64,000 nt of DNA from contig NZ_CP076413.1 of NCBI RefSeq assembly GCF_021173085.1, positions 1,054,001-1,118,000 of the forward strand, given 5' to 3'. Both the position numbers and the translations under genes were made by a program. The notes beneath the pieces are model-generated. The model did not search any database. It was not told where the DNA came from and saw only the letters and a list, made by a program, of their open reading frames with translations. This DNA is from Ralstonia wenshanensis (GTDB lineage: Bacteria > Pseudomonadota > Gammaproteobacteria > Burkholderiales > Burkholderiaceae). Below are positions 17,019 to 27,739 of the stretch, in pieces (the stretch's first letter is position 1; the number at the start of each line of letters is the position of its first letter).

Positions 17019-17921
17019 ATGACTTATTGCGTCGCCATGCGCCTGGACGCAGGCCTTGTGTTCCTGTCCGATTCCCGCACGAATGCGGGCGTGGACGCCA
17101 TTTCCACGTTTCGCAAGATGACCGTCTTCGAGCGCGAAGGCGATCGCGTCATGGTGCTGCTGACGGCCGGTAATCTCGCCATCAGCCAGGCGGTGCGTCA
17201 GGTGCTGACCGAAGCGCGCGGCAAGCCTCGCTCGCTGTGGACGGCACGGGACATGTTCGAGGCAGCCACAATCGTTGGCGAGGCCGTGCGCGATGTCTAC
17301 GACCGCGATGCCGCGGCGCTGGCCAAGGCCAAGATCGACTTCAACGTCAGCATCATCTTTGGCGGGCAGATTGGCGCAGAGCGCCCGCGCCTGTTCAACG
17401 TCTACGCAGCAGGCAACTTCATTGAAGCCACGCCCGAGAACTGCTACTTCCAGATCGGCGAGGCCAAGTACGGCAAGCCGATCATCGATCGCGTGGTCAG
17501 CCCGGGGCTGCCGCTGGACGAAGCCGCAAAGTGCGCGCTGATCTCGATGGATTCGACGCTGAAGTCGAATATTTCCGTGGGTTTGCCGCTGGATTTGCTG
17601 GTCTATGAGGCCGACTCCCTGCGTGTGACGCGCTTTGTCGCCATCGACGAAGAGAACCCATATTTCACGATGATTCGCGGCACGTGGGGCAAGCGCCTGC
17701 GCCAGGTGTTTGCCGAGATCGACGACCCGGACTGGGAAACCGGCACTTCGCCTTCGCACCCGTTGCGCCGCGAGGGCCATTCTTCCGCAGAGGTCGAGCC
17801 CGTGCGCGTTGCACCGCCCGCCGCCGACGTTCCAGCCACGCCGGATCGTGCGCCCGGCCCAGCGTTGGAGCAGGTGTCCACGATCCAGCGTGTGGCTGGC
17901 GGATCGCAAAAGTCGCACTGA
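17019..17921 (+). CDS. Anbu, proteasome-type peptidase (ancestral beta subunit)
   Basis: A 300-residue member of the Ntn-hydrolase peptidase family related to proteasome beta subunits and HslV. After removal of Met the chain begins Thr-1 (TYCVAMRLDAGLVFLSDSRT); Asp-17 and Lys-32 fit the catalytic Asp and Lys positions. 'LLTAGNLAISQAV' and 'IIFGGQIG' match the family core. Anbu forms open helical or ring-like assemblies and its substrates are unknown. Residues from about 243 to the end form a Pro/Ala-rich, probably disordered tail. It lies 83 bases after the transglutaminase gene; a TAGAAT box at 16977-16982 may give it an extra promoter. Confidence 0.93.
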   Translation: MTYCVAMRLDAGLVFLSDSRTNAGVDAISTFRKMTVFEREGDRVMVLLTAGNLAISQAVRQVLTEARGKPRSLWTARDMFEAATIVGEAVRDVYDRDAAALAKAKIDFNVSIIFGGQIGAERPRLFNVYAAGNFIEATPENCYFQIGEAKYGKPIIDRVVSPGLPLDEAAKCALISMDSTLKSNISVGLPLDLLVYEADSLRVTRFVAIDEENPYFTMIRGTWGKRLRQVFAEIDDPDWETGTSPSHPLRREGHSSAEVEPVRVAPPAADVPATPDRAPGPALEQVSTIQRVAGGSQKSH

Positions 17922-17938
17922 ACGGCACAGGATCTGCG

Positions 17939-18760
17939 ATGCGCGATGTGATGCTTTTTTCGCATGCCAACGGCTTTCCCGTGGGGACGTATCGCAAGAT
18001 GCTGGGCGTGCTGGGTGACGAATTCGACATCCGCGCCGTGGAGCGTTTTGGGCACGACCCGCGTTTTCCAGTGACCCGTTCCTGGCCTGGTCTGGTGAGG
18101 GAGCTGCTCGCCGAAATCGACGCGCAGGCGGAGCCGGTCTGGCTGGTGGGCCACTCGCTGGGCGGCTTCTTGAGCTTGATGGCGGCGCTGCGCCGGCCCG
18201 AGCGCGTGCGCGGCGTCGTGATGCTCGATTCGCCGATCATTGCCGGGTGGCGCGCCAAGCTGCTGCGCGTGGCGCAATGGCTGGACATCGACGAGAGCCA
18301 ATCGCCTGCTGCAGCGACGAAGAACCGGCGCCATCTGTGGCCCGATCTCGACGCCGTCTGGAGCCACTTCAAGGCCAAGCGCAAGTTCGATCGTTGGGAC
18401 GAAGACGTGCTGCGCGATTATGTCGAACATGGCACCGAGCCCACGGGCCGTGACCATGAGCGCACACTGCGTTTCTCACGCGAAATCGAATACCAGATCT
18501 ACCGGACGTTGCCGACCAACATGGGGCGCAAAGTCGCGGGCGGCACGGCGTTCCCCGTCAGCTTTGTGGCGGGCACCCGTTCGCGCGAGATTCGCCAGGT
18601 CGGGCTGGGTGCAACCCGGCGCATCGTCGGCGGCAGGCTGCGCTGGATCGAAGGTAGCCATCTTTATCCAATGGAAAAGCCGCTCGAAACGGCTGAGTTG
18701 ATCCGCGAGTTGATCAACGAAATGCGCGCCAACACAGGCGCCATGCGGCACGCCGCATAG
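17939..18760 (+). CDS. Alpha/beta hydrolase
   Basis: A 273-residue alpha/beta-hydrolase-fold protein starting MRDVMLFSHANGFPVGTYRK. 'HANG' forms the oxyanion-hole loop, the nucleophile elbow is 'GHSLGGF' and the catalytic His is probably in 'IEGSHLYPMEKP' near the C-terminus. The substrate is not predictable; the family includes esterases and related enzymes. It follows the Anbu gene by 17 bases, so it is probably cotranscribed with it, although this gene is not a standard member of the Anbu gene set. The ATG at 17939 is favoured; an upstream in-frame extension overlaps the Anbu gene. Confidence 0.88.
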   Translation: MRDVMLFSHANGFPVGTYRKMLGVLGDEFDIRAVERFGHDPRFPVTRSWPGLVRELLAEIDAQAEPVWLVGHSLGGFLSLMAALRRPERVRGVVMLDSPIIAGWRAKLLRVAQWLDIDESQSPAAATKNRRHLWPDLDAVWSHFKAKRKFDRWDEDVLRDYVEHGTEPTGRDHERTLRFSREIEYQIYRTLPTNMGRKVAGGTAFPVSFVAGTRSREIRQVGLGATRRIVGGRLRWIEGSHLYPMEKPLETAELIRELINEMRANTGAMRHAA

Positions 18761-18820
18761 GCGAGGCTGCTCGGGGGCAAATTCCACCGTTCTGTCACGG
18801 ATCGGTGAGGGGACCTTTGC

Positions 18821-18826
18821 TATAAT
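18821..18826 (+). promoter_or_regulatory. -10 box upstream of pyrG
   Basis: A perfect TATAAT preceded by TTTGC, 26 bases before the pyrG ATG. No good -35 hexamer is seen at standard spacing. Confidence 0.5.
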
Positions 18827-18848
18827 CCGGCTTTCCCCGGCAAGCTAG

Positions 18849-20516
<1,668 letters not shown>

Positions 20517-20537
20517 GCGCTGGCACACGGGAACATC

Positions 20538-21392
20538 ATGAAACTCTGCGATTTCGAAGTCGGCCTCGACAAACCGTTCTTCCTGATTGCCGGCACCTGC
20601 GTGATCGAATCGGAGCAGATGGCGATCGACACCGCCGGCACGCTCAAGGAAATCACGGGCGCACTGGGCATTCCGTTCATTTACAAGTCGTCGTTTGACA
20701 AGGCGAATCGGTCGTCGGACGCGTCGTTCCGCGGTCTGGGCATGGACGAGGGGCTGCGCATTCTGGCGGAAGTGCGTCGTCAGGTGGGCGTGCCGGTGCT
20801 GACCGACATCCACGACATCGACGAGATCAAGCCGGTGGCCGAAGTCGTGGACGTGCTCCAGACGCCGGCGTTCCTGTGTCGTCAGACCGATTTCATCCGT
20901 GCGTGTGCGCAGAGCGGCAAGCCCGTCAACATCAAGAAGGGTCAGTTCCTCGCGCCGCACGACATGAAGAACGTCATCGACAAGGCGCGTCACGCCGCCC
21001 GCGATGCCGGCCTGCCGGAAGACAACTTCATGGCCTGCGAGCGCGGCGCCTCGTTCGGGTACAACAACCTCGTGTCGGACATGCGCTCGCTGGCGATCAT
21101 GCGCGAGACGGGGGCGCCGGTGGTGTTCGACGCCACGCATTCGGTGCAGTTGCCGGGCGGCCAGGGCACTAGTTCGGGCGGCCAGCGTGAGTTCGTGCCG
21201 GTGCTGGCTCGTGCTGCCATCGCCGTAGGGGTTGCGGGTGTCTTCATGGAAACGCACCCGGATCCCGCATGCGCAAAATCAGATGGCCCGAATGCCGTGC
21301 CGCTGCGCCGCATGAAAGACTTGCTGTCAGTACTGAAAGAACTGGATGCGCTCACCAAGCGCAGCGGTTTCCTGGAAAATCAGTTCGACTGA
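20538..21392 (+). CDS. kdsA: 3-deoxy-8-phosphooctulonate (KDO-8-P) synthase
   Basis: A 284-residue aldolase. Family motifs: '[20 protein letters not shown]', '[12 protein letters not shown]', 'VLTDIHD', 'FLCRQTDFI', '[15 protein letters not shown]' and '[13 protein letters not shown]'. It condenses arabinose-5-phosphate with phosphoenolpyruvate to make KDO-8-phosphate for the lipopolysaccharide inner core. Residues around '[14 protein letters not shown]' lack the metal-site Cys pattern at the N-terminus, suggesting but not proving the metal-independent class. It shares an operon with pyrG, which makes CTP for the later CMP-KDO step. Confidence 0.97.
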   Translation: MKLCDFEVGLDKPFFLIAGTCVIESEQMAIDTAGTLKEITGALGIPFIYKSSFDKANRSSDASFRGLGMDEGLRILAEVRRQVGVPVLTDIHDIDEIKPVAEVVDVLQTPAFLCRQTDFIRACAQSGKPVNIKKGQFLAPHDMKNVIDKARHAARDAGLPEDNFMACERGASFGYNNLVSDMRSLAIMRETGAPVVFDATHSVQLPGGQGTSSGGQREFVPVLARAAIAVGVAGVFMETHPDPACAKSDGPNAVPLRRMKDLLSVLKELDALTKRSGFLENQFD

Positions 21393-21484
21393 TTCTTCCC
21401 GATGACCGGCGGCTCCACTAGCCGCCGCAGTCGTTTTCGGTTCAGCCCAGTTCAGTTTTGGTTTCGGCATCCGGAGAGAGACAC

Positions 21485-21775
21485 ATGGCCGCTGGCTACA
21501 TCCTCGCGTACGTGGACGTGACAGACCCCGTGCAGTACGAGCAATACAAGACGCTGTCGACCAAAGCCATGCAAACGCATGGCGCCGAGCCGCTGGTGCG
21601 CGGCGGCAAGACGGAGCAGTTGGAAGGCGAGTGGAACCCTACCCGCATCGTTGTGCTCAAGTTTCCGAGCTACGACGCTGCCAAGTCGTTCTACGACAGC
21701 GAGGAGTATCTCGCTGCGCGCAGCGCGCGCGCCAAGGCTGCCAACATGAACATGATCGTGGTCGAAGGCGTTTGA
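21485..21775 (+). CDS. DUF1330 domain protein
   Basis: A 96-residue dimeric alpha-beta barrel (ferredoxin-like fold) protein: 'GYILAYVDVTDPVQYEQYK', 'VRGGKTEQLEGEW', 'VVLKFPSYDAAKSFYDSEEY' and C-terminal 'MIVVEGV'. The family has no assigned enzymatic activity. The ATG at 21485 follows CGGAGAGAGACAC. It lies between kdsA and eno in the same direction, and this small gene is commonly found at this spot in Ralstonia-type gene orders, so it is probably cotranscribed; a link to either pathway is unproven. Confidence 0.9.
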   Translation: MAAGYILAYVDVTDPVQYEQYKTLSTKAMQTHGAEPLVRGGKTEQLEGEWNPTRIVVLKFPSYDAAKSFYDSEEYLAARSARAKAANMNMIVVEGV

Positions 21776-23113
<1,338 letters not shown>

Positions 23114-23141
23114 TCCGTCGCAGTTTCGCTCCGCATGACTG

Positions 23142-23166
23142 TGCGACCGCCGCTCTGGCGGTCGCA
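23142..23166 (+). other. Stable hairpin between eno and ftsB
   Basis: Perfect 10-bp stem TGCGACCGCC / GGCGGTCGCA with loop GCTCT. It lacks a clean T run, so it is more likely an mRNA 3'-protecting structure or a leaky terminator limiting ftsB expression than a full stop. Confidence 0.5.
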
Positions 23167-23204
23167 TGGTATTTGGAGCCCGAGTACCGCCAACGCTTGT
23201 CTCT

Positions 23205-23540
23205 ATGCGCCTGATTACGCTGTTCCTGCTGTTGTTGCTGCTTGCTATCCAGTACCCGCTTTGGCTGGGCAAGGGCGGCTGGCTGCGCGTGTGGGATATG
23301 CAGAAGCAGGTGACGGCGCAGAATCAGCGCAACGCTGAACTGAAGCAGCGCAACACCAAGCTTGAAGGCGAGGTGAAGGATTTGAAGGAAGGCACGGGCG
23401 CCATTGAAGAGCGCGCGCGCTATGAACTGGGGATGGTGAAAGACGACGAAGGCTTCGTGCAGTTCGTCGCGCCGGCCCCGAAAACCAGCGAAACTCCGCT
23501 ACCTCCGCCCCCTCCGGCGGGCCAGCAGGCGCATCACTGA
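23205..23540 (+). CDS. ftsB: Cell-division protein FtsB
   Basis: A 111-residue bitopic protein: a short N-terminus, one membrane segment at about 3-20 ('[19 protein letters not shown]'), a periplasmic coiled coil at about 30-65 ('[20 protein letters not shown]') and the conserved '[19 protein letters not shown]'. It joins FtsL and FtsQ in the divisome. The C-terminus is Pro-rich. The ATG at 23205 places the membrane helix correctly; an ATG at 23166 would add 13 residues, and neither has a strong ribosome site. Its place after eno is conserved in many proteobacteria. Confidence 0.93.
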   Translation: MRLITLFLLLLLLAIQYPLWLGKGGWLRVWDMQKQVTAQNQRNAELKQRNTKLEGEVKDLKEGTGAIEERARYELGMVKDDEGFVQFVAPAPKTSETPLPPPPPAGQQAHH

Positions 23541-23596
23541 GTCTGCTATGCGACGCGTCCTGCAGACGCGATCGCCTTCAGGGCAACTTCCGGGAC

Positions 23597-24010
23597 TTAC
23601 CAGTAGTACGGATAGCCCCACACGGGCGCCCCGTAGCTGACGCCCCAGCCGCCACGGTGGCGCCATCCGCTGCCGTAATACACCGAATACCCCCCGTAGT
23701 ACGGATACGGCGCGTAGTACGGCGTGGCTGCATAGGCGCGCGCTTCTGCGTCGCGTCGGATGGCCTGATCCGATTCGCGCAGCGCCTTGGCGTTCAGCGC
23801 ATCCAGCTTCTTGCGGTCTTCAGCCGACAGCGGCGCCGGTGCCGTGGCCTGCGTATCGTCCGACAGCCGGGCGGTGTAGGGCATGCCGCCCGGGCCACGC
23901 GGCACGGCAACGCAGGCCGACGCCAGCAGCGCCGCCGCAATCGGCAACGCCAGCGCGCCAGCGCGAGAAAAATTCAACGTTCGCAAGGGCGAGGAAATGA
24001 GCTTGAACAT
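23597..24010 (-). CDS. Tyr/Gly-rich putative lipoprotein
   Basis: A 137-residue protein starting MFKLISSPLRTLNF. A signal peptide with hydrophobic core 'ALALPIAAALLASAC' ends in a lipobox-like LASAC, so Cys-33 or so is probably lipidated. The middle has a short coiled helix 'SAEDRKKLDALNAKALRESD' and the C-terminus is rich in Tyr, Gly and Pro ('YYAPYPYYGGYSVYYGSG'). The function is not recognised; such YPYY-rich tails occur in small betaproteobacterial envelope proteins. Open frame extends upstream, but GCGGAG before the ATG at 24010 and the signal peptide fix the start. Confidence 0.7.
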   Translation of the reverse strand: MFKLISSPLRTLNFSRAGALALPIAAALLASACVAVPRGPGGMPYTARLSDDTQATAPAPLSAEDRKKLDALNAKALRESDQAIRRDAEARAYAATPYYAPYPYYGGYSVYYGSGWRHRGGWGVSYGAPVWGYPYYW

Positions 24011-24116
24011 GGTGCGCTCCGCAGCAAGCGGCAGATGAAGAATCTGGCGATTTAGAGCGTGGCCGGCACCGATAAGTGCCGCGCGCCACGCGCACTTCAT
24101 ACTATGTCGCTTGTAT

Positions 24117-25130
24117 TCAGTGACGCTGCTCGGACGCGCTCTGGATGCCTTGCGCGACGGTCTCTTGTGCGAAGAGTTGCGCACAATCCACAGCGTCGAA
24201 GCTGTAATGCTGGCCGCAGAATTCACAGTCGATTTCTACCTTGCCGCGCTCTTCCAGAATGCTGTCGACCTCGGGTTGACCCAGCGTGCGCAGCATGGAG
24301 CCCACGCGCAGTCGAGAGCACGAGCACCGGAAACGCGGGCTCTGCGGCTCGAACATGCGGATGCCGGCGGCTTCCATTTCTTCCCAGTACAGGCGCTTGA
24401 TGAGCGTGTCGATCGGCTGCTCGAGCAGTTCGTCGCGGCGCAGCGTCTTGCCCAACTGGCAAACGCGTTCCCACGTGTCGAGGTCTTGCTCCTGCACGTC
24501 CTGGTGCAGCGGCTGGCCCGTCTCACCAACCTGCGCGGGTACATGGCCCGTGCGGCCTTCCATGGCTCCCCCATATGAAGGCAAGCGTTGCAGCAACATG
24601 CCCGACGCGACCTTGTTGTCAGCCGCCAGCCACAGGCGCGTGTCGAGCTGCTCGGAGCTTTGCATGTAGTGCTCAAGCACTTCGGTGATGGTGGCGAGCG
24701 GCCCGTTCTCGTCCGACAGCGGCACGATGCCCTGATACGGCTGCTGGCCGGGCAGCTTGTCCTGCGGATCGAGCGTGATGGCGAAGCGTCCGTTGCCGTG
24801 CACGTTGACCATGGCGGCCAGCGTGGCGTCGTCGGCAATCTCTGCGCCTTCGGCAATCTTGGCGGTGGCGCGCATCGACAGGTCGGAGTTGCACTCGACG
24901 ACCAGCATGTGTACCGGGCCGTCGCCGTGCAGTTGCATGACGAGCGCGCCGTTGAACTTCAGATTGGCAGACAGCAGTGCGGCCGCGGCCATCATCTCGC
25001 CCAGCTGCGTGCTGACCGGGGCGGGGTAGCGGCGGCGGCTCAGCACCTCTTGCCACGTTCCTTCCAGGCGCACCAGTTCACCGCGCACAGGCGCGGCGTC
25101 GAATACAAATTTCTTCAGCTCGTCAGTCAT
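24117..25130 (-). CDS. hslO: Redox-regulated chaperone Hsp33
   Basis: A 337-residue Hsp33, slightly longer than the E. coli protein. N-terminus MTDELKKFVFDAAPVRGELVRL, core 'GLNFKG'-type region present as 'LKFNGALVMQLHGDGPVHMLVVEC', and the C-terminal zinc switch CSC-X30-CEFC. Oxidation of the four cysteines releases zinc and activates holdase function. The ATG at 25130 overlaps the stop of the upstream gamma-carbonic-anhydrase gene as ATGA, so the two are translationally coupled. Confidence 0.95.
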   Translation of the reverse strand: MTDELKKFVFDAAPVRGELVRLEGTWQEVLSRRRYPAPVSTQLGEMMAAAALLSANLKFNGALVMQLHGDGPVHMLVVECNSDLSMRATAKIAEGAEIADDATLAAMVNVHGNGRFAITLDPQDKLPGQQPYQGIVPLSDENGPLATITEVLEHYMQSSEQLDTRLWLAADNKVASGMLLQRLPSYGGAMEGRTGHVPAQVGETGQPLHQDVQEQDLDTWERVCQLGKTLRRDELLEQPIDTLIKRLYWEEMEAAGIRMFEPQSPRFRCSCSRLRVGSMLRTLGQPEVDSILEERGKVEIDCEFCGQHYSFDAVDCAQLFAQETVAQGIQSASEQRH

Positions 25131-25654
25131 CCATCGATCCGTTTCAGTTGCTGCTTGTACATCGCCTGTCGCACCGCATACGTTTCGGTGTTCAGGTGCA
25201 TCTTGGCGATGTCGTCTTCCGTCAGTTTGCGTACGGCCTTCGCAGGCGCGCCCAGAATGAGTGTGCCGTCTTCGAAGACCTTGCCTTCGGTGACGATCGC
25301 ACCCGCGCCCACCAGGCAGTTCTTGCCGATCACCGCGCGATTGAGTACCACCGCCTGGATGCCGATCAGCGAGCCTTCGCCGATCGTGCAGCCATGCAGC
25401 ATGGCTTGGTGGCCGATCGTTACGCGGTCGCCGATGTTCAGCGGGCAGCCCGGGTCGGTGTGCAGCACCGAGCCCTCCTGCACGTTGCTGGCCTCGCCCA
25501 CGGTAATCGGCTCGTTGTCGCCGCGGATGACGGCACCGGGCCACACGCTTGCGCGTGCTTTCAGCTCCACGCGGCCGATGACGGTCGCTTCGGGGGCCAC
25601 ATAGGCATTGGCGTCAATGGTCGGTGCAACATCGCCGAGTTGGTAGAGGGCCAT
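25127..25654 (-). CDS. Gamma-carbonic anhydrase family protein (YrdA-like)
   Basis: A 175-residue left-handed beta-helix protein of hexapeptide repeats ('APEATVIGRVELKARASVWP', 'IGDRVTIGHQAMLHGCTIGE', 'IGIQAVVLNRAVIGKNCLVG'). Three metal-type histidines are at 'LHTDPG', 'IGHQAM' and 'LHGCTIG', as in gamma-carbonic anhydrases, but activity is often absent in this subgroup. It is coupled to hslO by an ATGA overlap. The ATG at 25654 begins the family N-terminus MALYQLGDVAPTID, with GGAG 9 bases upstream of it. Confidence 0.92.
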   Translation of the reverse strand: MALYQLGDVAPTIDANAYVAPEATVIGRVELKARASVWPGAVIRGDNEPITVGEASNVQEGSVLHTDPGCPLNIGDRVTIGHQAMLHGCTIGEGSLIGIQAVVLNRAVIGKNCLVGAGAIVTEGKVFEDGTLILGAPAKAVRKLTEDDIAKMHLNTETYAVRQAMYKQQLKRIDG

Positions 25655-25769
25655 GCGATCGGTCTCCAGAATCTGCGTAAATGGGGGAAAAGGGCGCGTC
25701 TTCAAGCTTGCCGGGCAAGGCAAGCCGACGCGTCGAATTAAAATGGCGGAAAGTCCAAATTGTACGCTG

Positions 25770-26612
25770 ATGACCGCTCCGCAGCCTTGCCCCAAAACGC
25801 CTTCCGACACGCTGCGCCATGCTGCCTTGGCGGCCCTGTGTCTCACAGATCCAGCCAGCAAGGTGGACGCCACGCTGCATCTGGGCGAGCGCGCCAAGTG
25901 CGCCGACGACGCGAGCTGGGGTATTGACGAAGCCATTGCAGCACCCGAAAGCGGAGTCCCGGGCCGCCCAGACGCGCCGGTGCTCGTGCCGCCTTCCGAG
26001 GTTCCGCGCCGTCGTGCGATCGATACGCCACGGGGCCGGGGCGCGTTACTGCACGCGCTCGCGCACATCGAATTCAACGCCATCAACCTTGCGCTCGATG
26101 CTGTATGGCGTTTTGCGGCGATGCCCGTGGCGTTCTACCAGGACTGGGCGCGCGTGGCGGCGGAAGAGGCGACGCACTTTTCGTTGCTTGCCGCCCATCT
26201 GGCAACGCTCGATTGCCGCTACGGCGATCACCCCGCCCACGACGGCTTGTGGCAGATGACGGAGAAAACCGCCGCCGATCCGCTCGCGCGCATGGCGCTG
26301 GTGCCGCGCACGCTGGAGGCGCGCGGGCTCGACGCCTCGCCGCCGATCCGCGCCAAGCTCGCCCAGGCGGGCGATATGGCCGCTGCGGGCATCCTCGACA
26401 TCATCCTGCGGGACGAGATTGGCCACGTGGCGGTCGGCAACCGCTGGTACCGCTGGCTCTGCGCGCGCGCGGGGCTGGACCCCGTGCCGACGTATCGCAA
26501 GCTGGCCGCGCAATACGGTGCGCCGCGTTTGCGCGGGCCATTCAACCTGGAGGCGCGCCGCCAGGCCGGTTTCGACGACGACGAAATTGCCGCGCTGGAA
26601 GCCACGTTCTAA
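25770..26612 (+). CDS. Ferritin-like domain protein (DUF455)
   Basis: About 280 residues, started at the ATG at 25770 (an ATG at 25743 in frame would add nine residues). The DUF455 core shows the metal-binding helices: 'ALLHALAHIEFNAINLALDA' (ExxH-like), 'WARVAAEEATHFSLLAAHLA' (EExxH) and 'DIILRDEIGHVAVGNRWYR' (ExxH). These carboxylates and histidines suggest a di-iron site; the reaction is unknown. The N-terminal 80 residues are variable. It is divergent from the gamma-carbonic anhydrase gene with a short shared regulatory gap. Confidence 0.88.
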   Translation: MTAPQPCPKTPSDTLRHAALAALCLTDPASKVDATLHLGERAKCADDASWGIDEAIAAPESGVPGRPDAPVLVPPSEVPRRRAIDTPRGRGALLHALAHIEFNAINLALDAVWRFAAMPVAFYQDWARVAAEEATHFSLLAAHLATLDCRYGDHPAHDGLWQMTEKTAADPLARMALVPRTLEARGLDASPPIRAKLAQAGDMAAAGILDIILRDEIGHVAVGNRWYRWLCARAGLDPVPTYRKLAAQYGAPRLRGPFNLEARRQAGFDDDEIAALEATF

Positions 26613-26638
26613 GCGCCACGGCCTTGCCCATCCGCCGC

Positions 26639-26667
26639 TATAATCCCCAGAAAAAGAACGATCGTTC
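26639..26667 (+). promoter_or_regulatory. -10 box with adjoining 12-bp palindrome
   Basis: TATAAT at 26639-26644 is followed after 11 bases by the perfect palindrome GAACGATCGTTC (26656-26667), right at and after the expected transcription start of the alpha/beta hydrolase gene. The palindrome has the look of a TetR-family operator. No regulator gene is adjacent and no good -35 is seen. Confidence 0.6.
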
Positions 26668-26691
26668 GATTTCTATTCGGTGACGGAAACC

Positions 26692-27609
26692 ATGGACTCC
26701 ACCACGCAGCCTGCCGCACGTCAGGCCTCAAGTTCGACATATTTGCCCGTGCGCGGTCTGCGCTACCACATCCGCGAATGGGGTGAGCCGGGGGCGCCCA
26801 TCCTCTTCCTGTTTCATGGGTGGATGGATGTGTCGGCATCGTTCCAGTTTCTGGTCGATGCGCTGCGCGAGCGCTGGCATATCGTGGCACCGGATTGGCG
26901 CGGCTACGGCCATTCTGCCCGGCCCACCGACGCCCCGGGTGTAGAGAGCTACTGGTTTGCCGATTACGTGGCGGACCTCGAAGCCATCATTGATCACTAT
27001 CAGCCGGAGGGGCAGGTGACACTGGTCGGGCACAGCCTGGGCGCCAACGTGGTTTGCCTGTACGCAGGTATCCGGCCCGAGCGCGTGCGGCGCGTGGTGG
27101 ATCTGGAGGGCTTCGGCATGTCGGCGTCGAAGGCATCGCAGGCGCCGCGCCGTTATGCGCGTTGGCTCGACGAGCTGAAGGACAAGCCGCGCCTGAACAC
27201 CTACGCTACCGTTGAAGACGTCGCCGCGCGCTTGCAGAAGACCAACCCGCGCCTGCCGGCCGACAAGGCGGCATTTCTGGCGCAGCACTGGTCGAGCCAA
27301 AACGCCGAAGGGCGCTGGGAGATCCTTGGTGACCCTGCGCACAAGATCATCAATCCGCAGCTTTATCGGCTGGATGAGGTGATGGAAATCTGGCGCCGTG
27401 TTGCCGCGCCCGTGCTGCACGTCGAGGCCGTCGATTCGCCCACGCTGAAGGCGATCGCGGGCGACGTGCCGCTGGCCGAGTTCAAGACGCGCTTTGCGGC
27501 GTTTCCTGATTTCCGTGAGGTGCTGATTGCAGACGCGGGGCACATGCTCCATCACGATCAGCCGGAGCAGGTGGCCGCGCTGATTGAAGCGTTCTGCTTG
27601 CAGCGCTGA
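26692..27609 (+). CDS. Alpha/beta hydrolase
   Basis: A 305-residue alpha/beta hydrolase. Oxyanion loop 'LFHGWMDVSASFQ', acid or substrate loop 'PDWRGYGHSARP', nucleophile elbow 'LVGHSLGANVV' and catalytic His in 'IADAGHMLHHDQPE'. The arrangement resembles haloalkane-dehalogenase / epoxide-hydrolase-like esterases, but the substrate is unknown. The ATG at 26692 with GACGGAAACC upstream is preferred over a GTG at 26680. Its own promoter has a -10 box and a palindromic operator candidate, suggesting repression by an unlinked TetR-type protein. Confidence 0.9.
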   Translation: MDSTTQPAARQASSSTYLPVRGLRYHIREWGEPGAPILFLFHGWMDVSASFQFLVDALRERWHIVAPDWRGYGHSARPTDAPGVESYWFADYVADLEAIIDHYQPEGQVTLVGHSLGANVVCLYAGIRPERVRRVVDLEGFGMSASKASQAPRRYARWLDELKDKPRLNTYATVEDVAARLQKTNPRLPADKAAFLAQHWSSQNAEGRWEILGDPAHKIINPQLYRLDEVMEIWRRVAAPVLHVEAVDSPTLKAIAGDVPLAEFKTRFAAFPDFREVLIADAGHMLHHDQPEQVAALIEAFCLQR

Positions 27610-27739
27610 GCGGCAGGCTCAATGAAGAAACCGCTGTGCTGCGCCGGGCGTCGGCAGCATGCGCGGGTTGCGCGGCGCCTTCATGCCACGCACGGCCGCC
27701 TCGCGCGAAGAGCACGGTAGATGGCACGGTAGACAACGA

